A DNA stretch of 64,000 bases from Hygrocybe punicea. Lineage: Eukaryota; Basidiomycota; Agaricomycetes; Agaricales; Hygrophoraceae. Below the pieces are notes generated by a model. That model had not been told where the DNA came from and ran no database searches. It saw nothing but the letters and a program-made list of their open reading frames with translations. Both the position numbers and the translations under genes were made by a program. Positions 57,703 through 64,000 of this stretch are shown piece after piece (the stretch's first letter is position 1; the number at the start of each line of letters is the position of its first letter). Where the stretch lies: assembly GCA_963556145.1 (NCBI GenBank), contig OY744473.1:2418001-2482000 (forward strand), in the 5' to 3' direction.

Positions 57703-58296
57703 GTTTGTTGGGACAATGTTTCAATCCAATTCATAGTAGACCCTTGAACTGAAGTTTCTCCATGTAAAACATAACCAAGTTGATTATCCACTGGTTTTTC
57801 AGCAAATTTACACCTTGTACATTGATGCTGAGAAGATGTGACTGCAGTGTCTACATGTAAAAACTCCATGGCTAGAGTTGTAACACTAATTCCAACAGGT
57901 CCCATTAGATATGTCTCAGGATGCTCATCATGCAAAATAGCCCTTAATTAATTTCTGAGTTGCACAAATGTCATATTGCCTTTCAATATATCTGAGAAGC
58001 CATCAGATAAAGTAGCCAGATAATCATTCATATCATGAAATACTTCAGACCATGCTATATGGTTTTTCTTCCAGAGATCAAACAATATAACCAGGATAGA
58101 ATCATATGCACAACTGTAATTGTTTTCATCCCATGGCAAACCTGCTGGGGAAGCTGACATATCTGTTCATTGTCTCTTAGCTGCTGGCAGTTCACAAGGT
58201 TCAATCAAATGCTTCCTGGACAAAATTGGAACAGATCCTTTGGCAGGGATAAAAGGAGTAGAAATTGACACTGCTGACACCGCACTATTTTGCAGG
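57703..58296 (-). pseudogene. HeT helicase end and protease N-terminal half
   Basis: Reads QNSAVSAVSISTPFIPAKGS (end of the helicase ORF, compare FVPAKGSVAIAS in HeG), then AAKRQ, TGA at about 58170, and MSASPAGLPWDENNYSCAYD with the presumed catalytic Cys, CTRCKF, and ETLSQQT up to the insertion at 57702. A second stop (TAA near 57946) interrupts the domain. Homologous along its whole length to 46400-47060 in HeG. Confidence 0.75.
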
Positions 58297-58696
58297 ATGC
58301 AAAATGATTGCAAAATGATTGGAAGCTTGTTAAAGTTTTGCATTTGATTTTAAACCGTGCAAAATCCAATTAAAATTTCACACATAATAACTCGTGAAAT
58401 TCTATTTAAACACAAAGATTTGTGGGAATTTATCTCGACAAAAAATTAATCAAATTCAAAAGTATTGTTCTGAGTGAAAATGTAGACAAAAGTGAAAGTT
58501 TTCCCATACCTTGTCAGCTGTCAAAATAATTGTAAAAAATATCAAATTCAATCAATTTTGCAAGACGTCAAAATCTTGTTTATTCAACCTCACCAAATGC
58601 AGAATTTTGGCCAAGGATTTTGCAAGTCATAACATTCCATATTTCACAATAAGATTTAGCCTTTGCAAAATATTTCGGAACTAAATCATTTTGCAT
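58297..58696. mobile_element. Possible small TIR element (about 400 bp)
   Basis: Inverted termini ATGCAAAATGATT (58297-58309) and AATCATTTT-GCAT (58684-58696), with further TTTTGCA/TGCAAAA copies inside both ends, as in elements with subterminal repeats. HeT coding sequence stops at its left border. No target duplication or transposase could be identified, so the class is open. Confidence 0.45.
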
Positions 58697-58905
58697 GGCC
58701 CATAATGCTTCGCACACTCAAGTGTGTCACTGATCACACACTCAGCACACACTGAGGAGGCACTTGAGTGACAAAATGATAACATTCACACATGGATGAC
58801 GCCTTGATATTCATTTATTAATAATTTAATGCTACGTCATACAACTAATTGGGCCCTAAAACCTGTGCTGGCAGATCAATACACCTGAAGTTGAGTCAGC
58901 ACCAT
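58697..58905. other. Possible terminal region of the Plavaka element
   Basis: Dense direct and inverted CACTCAAGTG/CACTTGAGTG and CACACTCA/ACACACTGA motifs (58714-58775). CACTA-type elements begin with CACT and have clustered subterminal repeats, so this may be the 3' end of the element next door. No matching end is visible on the other side. Confidence 0.3.
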
Positions 58906-61900
58906 TCACCAAGGCAGGATATGGCTGCTTACACGCGACATTGATATAACGACCTTGACATCCTGCTCCTCCCAGTTTGATAACAGGTAGGCGAAGTGGG
59001 CATGAATGTGATTTATGGAGATGATTTCCAGATCAGCCAGTTGCACACCCCACATTTGAGCACGGAGTACGGGAAAGACCTCAAATGGATCATCAACTGC
59101 TGATGCAGGCCGAAGGCGTTGGATGGCGACGTGGGTAGCTATGTCTTGTGGGGTGGGCAGTTGCACAATGTATTCAATGCGAGCCGGAACTGGATCACTT
59201 TCCACCTCCGTCTGTACAAGAATGCAGGAATTACCCTCATGTTTAGATGACACGGTATAGGTGATGCCATGGACCGTCAGATGGGAGAGAAGCTGTGCCT
59301 TCTTTGGTGGGTCAGAGCCTAAGGACACAGCCAGAGCATGACAGAGGCCTGCAGGCATAGAGCGGGCTGTGTTTTCATTCCAAGTAGCTGCATCTTCTTC
59401 ATTGGTCACGTCCCAGCCCAAGGATACAGTGAGCATGTCGGTGATGAGTGAGTCGCAGACCTGGGGGTTCAAAAGCTTCTCAAACATTACTTGGCAATGT
59501 TGCAGGGCTTGTGGGCACTGGGATTTGCATAAAATGCTGCGTAGGTTTGCAGATCGAGTATATGACCTGGACAAGGTCTCCTCTAATTCACCTACGAGTT
59601 TATCAGTACATTTGGGGCCTACAGGTTACTTACTGCAGTGCTCACCCATTTTGCTGCTGGTAGGAATTCGCTGAAGCGTACCAATAATCCGCTCAAAAGG
59701 AAATGTCCACCATGCGTGGAGAGGGCCGTAGAGTAACAGGTACTCATGTAAATGAAACGCCACATGATGATTTGGGTGGAAATGGTATTCGGGGAACAAC
59801 TCCTGGATCCCGTGAAGGTATGACTGCAAATGCTGCAGGTACAGGCCAGCGTGGCGGTGGGAGGTTACTCGAGAAGAGACAATGACTATGGCTGAAAGAA
59901 GGGATATGGTGACGGAAAGAATCTTGCTGCATCGTTCTGAGCGCTCATTTCCACCGTGGACTTTAGTCCAAAGGCGAACGAGTGACACGGGCAAATAGGT
60001 CGTTCCCAGTACCCGCCATTGATCTGCCTTTACCTTTCCATGAGCAGAAGAGCCCAAATTCTGGGGAACTGAAGTCACCCAGCTTGGTGTCACCATATTC
60101 CTGATATCAGACCAGATCTCCTCCATCTCCTCCGTCATCAATACATGGCCATGGGCAGTTGATGTGTTGGCACCAGTCTCTCGCTTTTCTGGTTGAACTT
60201 GATGCTGTGGGGTGAAGATAAGCAAGCCATTCAGGTAGCCAGGAAGGGCAACCTACCCAGGCGAGGATGGCGTCAACCCGGTCAATTTTTGAAGCCTTTC
60301 GATGCAGGTCCAAATGCACCGCTGGGCACTTGAGCTCGGCACAGGCAAATTCAAGGGCACGCGCATGGCATCTCATGAACTTTTGGACAATCTTCGGGTG
60401 GTCGGCCACCAGTTCAGCTGTCATGGGGCCTTGTAGGTATTTCTGAAGCTTTTAAACGCTCTTCTGCTCATTGGGAGAGAATTCCTGCCAAGTGGAAGAA
60501 AATTCGATTGGTACCACTGGCAGTTCCTCCACTTTTTTCAGGCGAATGCCAAGAATCCCTTCAAAGTGCTCTTTGATCAAGCCCAGGAAGAGGTTGTGCA
60601 TGCCATCAACTACCACACAGCGGGCAATGTCGAAATAAGGCAGTTGAAGTAATTCCGACCAACGAATGCCTGACTTGTCGAAGAGTGCCTGTCTTGCCTT
60701 CTCATCACCTGCACTGCGGTACTGTTCAGCGCAAGCCCGGCAGTTGGCATCGGAGCGTCGGATCCAAGAGTCGTAGTCCGTGTTTCCATAGCCATGCGTG
60801 GCTCGAGTGCAATGACAGATGGAGCAGAAGTGATCATGAGAGAAAGCAGCAAATCCCCCCACTTTTCTTGCAGCGGGGAGGTCACAGATCACTACGACCA
60901 GTGCACAGCGCACCAGTCGGCCACCAGGATGGCGGTGAGTGCGTGAGAATCTGACCCCAGTCACCCAAAAGTCCAAGAAGTCATCGATGAGTGGGGTCAG
61001 GTAATGGTTGATTGCAGCGAGTGGAGGTTCTTTGGGGCCAGGAATGATGCCAGCCAAAAACATGTTCTCTGGCTTGTAACGCAATTCAGGGGGAAGGTTG
61101 AGGCAGACCAGGGATATGAGGCCAATGGAAGCCTTCTTTCCGGCCTGTTTATTGGTATACGGGTTGAAGAAGTCGACACAAAGACTAAATACGTAGCGGC
61201 CTTTGTCACCCCCAACGCTGGAATGCTGCTTGTCAGGGCCTTGGAATTCACGAAGGAATGCGCTGTCAAAAATGTCGTGCATTTCATCCACACTGCCAGC
61301 TTTCCTCATCCAGGAAGAATCCATGCAATCCTCCAACCCAGGTCAAGAAGTCAGCCCAGCTACCCAGTCCTTGAAGTCGAAGGAAACAAATGTTTTGATG
61401 GGAACCTGGATCTCCTCACCCATAATCGCCTGGGGCTTGGTCAAGCGTTCCTTGCAACGTGGGCCGCCACGAAACTCCCGGTGAGTGCAGCGTTGTGGGT
61501 ATTGAGCAATGGGTGAGTCGCCTTTGAAAGTCGGCTTGTAGGTGCGGTGACATTTCGGATTCGGGCAGACCGCATAAATGACGCTCTTCCCGTCCAGATG
61601 AAAGTGGTCCACGGCGGAGCGAGGATCGACCGGAAAGTCGGACATAAGCTTTTGTTCTCGAGGTGAAAGGCGGGGCCCAGCCCTCATCAGGGTGAGCTGG
61701 ACGACGTACTGCAGCATTGAAAGCATGAAATGGCATCCGCGACGCCCAATGTTCAGCACCACCTGGCAGGCAACTACCAAAAAAAGGGAGACTTGAAGAC
61801 TGGGGTCGACATGCTGAAGGAAGGGTGTAAAGTGATGGTCGGTTTTCAGTTCGTGGTTCACCTCCCTGCGGTGCTGTGCCAATTTCTGTTTCCACTCCTG

Positions 61901-62580
61901 TTTGCCTTGGTCCAGCTGATGCTGGACTTCATCCAGTCGCTTGCCAATGGACCTCTTGGTTTCAACCACCGCAGCTTGCTTCCCTTTGACAGCGTCCAAT
62001 TGATTTCGGAGCTCGGTGCAGGTTGACAACAGCGGATTCAAAGGAGGGGGCGATGGCAGCTCCCCAGGGTGGTTTTGTAGTTCCTTAAGGCTAGGGAGAC
62101 CTTCCGAGCCAAGTCCTTCACAGACGCCTCGATCCTGACCAGGCGACAGATGTGTGAATCCACTCGGCTGCGTTGAGAGGGTTGGGGACTGGAGGGGCCG
62201 GGCGCTTTCGGAGCATGGGGGCGAACGTGGGGGCGGTCTGCTGCGATTGAGGGTTCTGGCGAACCGAGTGATAAATTCTGCGAGGTCATCGCCGAACCTT
62301 GTGAAGCTGGGTTGGATTTGGACCAAAGCCGTCCGCCTGGTTGAGTAAACGCCCCGGAAACTTGGTCTGCGAGGGTCATGGATGCCATGTATTGGGCAAT
62401 GTCGGCATCGCGGGCATCTATGGCGCGCCAGGTGGCATCGCGAGCAATTGTGGCACGGTCTTGGAGCTGGTGGGATTTGAAGGTGCGGTGGTCCACCGGT
62501 ACTCCTTGTGGAGAATTCGTCATGGGGTTGAGGCCTCCCTTCGTGGCACACCCGAAGGAGGCACAGAAGCAGATCGGCAT
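58906..62580 (-). pseudogene. Plavaka/Tnp2-type (CACTA superfamily) transposase
   Basis: The N-terminus has a C2H-like MPICFCASFGCATK...TFKSH, a Pro/Ser linker, and a coiled coil (TKRSIGKRLDEVQHQLDQGK; frame changes near 62040-62110, intron or indel). Then CPNPKCHRTY...YPQRC, FVSFDFKDWVAGL, the core SLCVDFFNPYTNKQAGKK, LAGIIPGPKEPPL, FSHDHFCSICHC and DIARCVVVDGMHNLFLGLI, and after two introns (60205-60256; 59592-59633) LHAWWTFPFERIIGTLQ and a C-terminal DUF6830-like part ending at 58906. Stops: TGA at 61343 (Arg position in relatives) and TAA at 60452. The catalytic region is otherwise complete, so the copy is young but dead. Several frames overlapping the N-terminus are shadows. Confidence 0.8.
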
Positions 62581-63540
62581 GCGGAGCTAATGAGGCGAAA
62601 GTGGTGGTTCTTGGCAACTCAGACGAGGGAGTATGGCTCGGGAAATAGAGCAAGAAGACCCGTCCTTGGACGCCAAAGCCACGTAACGAGGAATCCGGGA
62701 GGAGCACTGAGGTACAGGAAGTGGGATTGGTGTCTGGGGAGCCCAAAACACGTCAGGGTGCAAGTCTGGAGAAAAAGATCGTGAGCTCAGGAGCGGGACT
62801 TCGGCCAAGCATCTGCGGCGTCTCAAAGCTCGCTGGCCCACTCAGTCCCAGGGTTGATCCCTGAGTGGCCCAACGAGCGGCGAGAGGCCGGCAGAAAAAA
62901 AAGCACTCACGTGCAGGAATGGGGCGATGAGACCACACCGAAGCCGCGTAGGGAGGAATCCGGGGGTGCTGATGTGTAACGGGGAATCCGGGGGGAGCAC
63001 TGGTGGAAGAGGAAGCGAACAATGTGTCTGGGAGCCCAAAACACGTTAGATAGACGACGGAGGAGGCAGCGGGCACGTGTCTGGGAACCCAAAACACGCT
63101 GAGGAGAAGGAGAAAAAAACAAAAAGCCCCAATAAGGCGAGCCCACCCAAACAAAGACAAACAACCAAAAAAGGTCTCAACGCCTTGCCTTCTAAGTTCT
63201 TCATCAGCGTCTTATGGGTTCCCAGAGACGCTGAGCCCACCCCTCATTCCCTCGTCCGTCGCATGACCCGGGAACGTTTGCCATCTGCCCCCCGTCACTT
63301 TGCTCGAACCGCTGGCCGTACGTCCTCGCTCACCAAATCTTCAGCGTCTTATGGGTTCCTAGAGACGCTGAGTCAGCTCCTCACTCCCTCATCTGTCGCG
63401 TTGCCCGGGAATGTGCGCCATTCGCCCTGTTGAATCACTCGAACTGCTGGCCTTACGTCCCTTCTTTGCTTCAGTCACGCAAACACTTCATTTTCATACT
63501 ACACATCGTTTGGAAACGGACCCACGCCTCGACCCCTTTC
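62581..63540. repeat. Upstream region with imperfect direct repeats
   Basis: GGGAGCCCAAAACACG occurs three times (about 62738, 63025, 63088) and GAGGAATCCGGG three times (about 62688, 62954, 62982). Further right, AGCGTCTTATGGGTTCC plus about 100 bp is duplicated (63207 and 63340). Open minus-strand frames here are Pro/Ser/Leu-rich repeats of each other and I do not accept them as genes. Confidence 0.55.
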
Positions 63541-63595
63541 TTAGCTGTATACCGGTTCCGATCGTAGAAATTTAAAAATGACGATCTCTAGAAAC

Positions 63596-63952
63596 TTAAG
63601 CCATCTCCTCGCCGTCGCCATCGTCGCCATCGCCATCGCCATCGTCATCGTCATCGTCATCCTCGTCCTCCTGGTCTCTCTCTGCCACTGCTCCTTTCCT
63701 TTTGGGAAGGGCCTTTCTCGCGGCGACCGCCTTTCCAACGACTTGCTCCACCTTCTTGGCGATGGCCTTCTCCTTCGTGCGTCGAGCCAACTCTGAGGTG
63801 TACTTGAGGTGAAGTTTCAGCATAGACCGGACTGGCAAATGGTTGACATATTGGTCTAAAATTGGATGCTTTTTGGACGCCTGTGCAGTGTGTGAGCTCC
63901 TGAGGGCAAGTTTAGCTGAGGTTAGTTGCTTACTTGAAGACAAATGGCACAT
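63596..63952 (-). CDS. Weak hypothetical ORF with acidic C-terminus (118 aa)
   Basis: Runs MCHLSSSKQLTSAKLAL, then helical basic sequence (YTSELARRTKEKAIAKKVEQ, VGKAVAARKALPKRK) and ends in an Asp/Gly run. The helical part has plausible composition. The acidic tail comes from a CATCGTCGCCATCGCC-type simple repeat, so the ORF may be partly artefact. It could be the last exon of a gene extending beyond the window edge. Confidence 0.3.
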   Translation of the reverse strand: MCHLSSSKQLTSAKLALRSSHTAQASKKHPILDQYVNHLPVRSMLKLHLKYTSELARRTKEKAIAKKVEQVVGKAVAARKALPKRKGAVAERDQEDEDDDDDDDGDGDGDDGDGEEMA

Positions 63953-64000
63953 ATTGCGCTGTCTTTTTGACGTGCGTAGCTTTTATCCCAGCTCAGCTTC

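Larger units (their letters stand above)
32257..58296 (-). mobile_element. HeT: 3' part of a Helitron2-like element, target of HeG
   Basis: Its own sequence is 56313-58296 (less the short element 56360-57702) plus 32257-32788. Together these give the end of the helicase ORF, a protease domain and the family tail (ACTTGTTTAGAGGGCC on the plus strand at 32257). The 5' end, Rep and helicase are missing; beyond 58296 a TIR element and a Plavaka gene follow. The two parts join in frame across HeG, so they were once contiguous. Confidence 0.85.

Noticed and set aside
1..64000. tRNA, rRNA or riboswitch genes
   Set aside because: None recognised by eye on either strand. The only tRNA-like match is the 17-base Copia primer-binding site.

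Overview
The window looks like a transposon graveyard and nursery from a basidiomycete fungus, probably an agaricomycete. The reasons are: GT-AG introns of 42-65 nt; Helitron proteins with the DUF6570-like region and a C-terminal ubiquitin-protease-like domain; a Tad1-like LINE; a Ty1/Copia element whose primer-binding site fits the anticodon arm of fungal initiator tRNA-Met; and a CACTA-like (Plavaka/Tnp2) transposase. Apart from three multi-exon genes, which themselves appear to be cargo inside a Helitron, I see no ordinary host gene. Family names come from recognising motifs by eye; no database search was run.

Layout. 1-5.1 kb: two long hairpin repeats, a GC-rich minisatellite, a 45-bp minisatellite and a relic ORF. 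5.1-9.0 kb: the 5' part of a Helitron (HeA) inserted into the 3' end of another element. 9.6-30.5 kb: one decayed LINE on the minus strand, opened by two insertions. A 1.15-kb non-autonomous Helitron lies at 11489-12635. A Copia element lies at 13850-29569 (5-bp target duplication AGCGA); it is itself opened by a 1.2-kb non-autonomous Helitron (16174-26276), which is opened in turn by a complete canonical Helitron, He1 (16243-25157). That is four elements nested in one another, and most junctions can be read to the base because the interrupted coding frames close when the insert is removed.

30.5-58.3 kb: a second nest. The protease gene of one Helitron (HeT) is cut in the codon run I-L-F-Y-N by a 23.5-kb insertion, 32789-56312 (HeG). 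HeG has the same 5' and 3' ends as the short elements. It carries a damaged Rep-helicase-protease gene near its 5' end and then about 12 kb of foreign DNA with three multi-exon genes, including a probable 2-oxoglutarate/Fe(II) dioxygenase. The usual 3' tail is lost just after the protease gene, and a downstream element's tail serves as the end. This suggests capture by read-through. Two nearly identical 1.34-kb non-autonomous copies (50223-51566, 56360-57702) landed later.

58.3-64 kb: a small terminal-inverted-repeat element, a broken Plavaka-type transposase gene on the minus strand, repeats, and one weak acidic ORF.

How they relate: He1 encodes an apparently intact Rep-helicase and belongs to the canonical class (3' hairpin, then CTAG next to T). 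HeG, HeT, HeA and the short elements form a second rolling-circle class with different ends (Helitron2/Helentron-like), for which this window holds no intact Rep.
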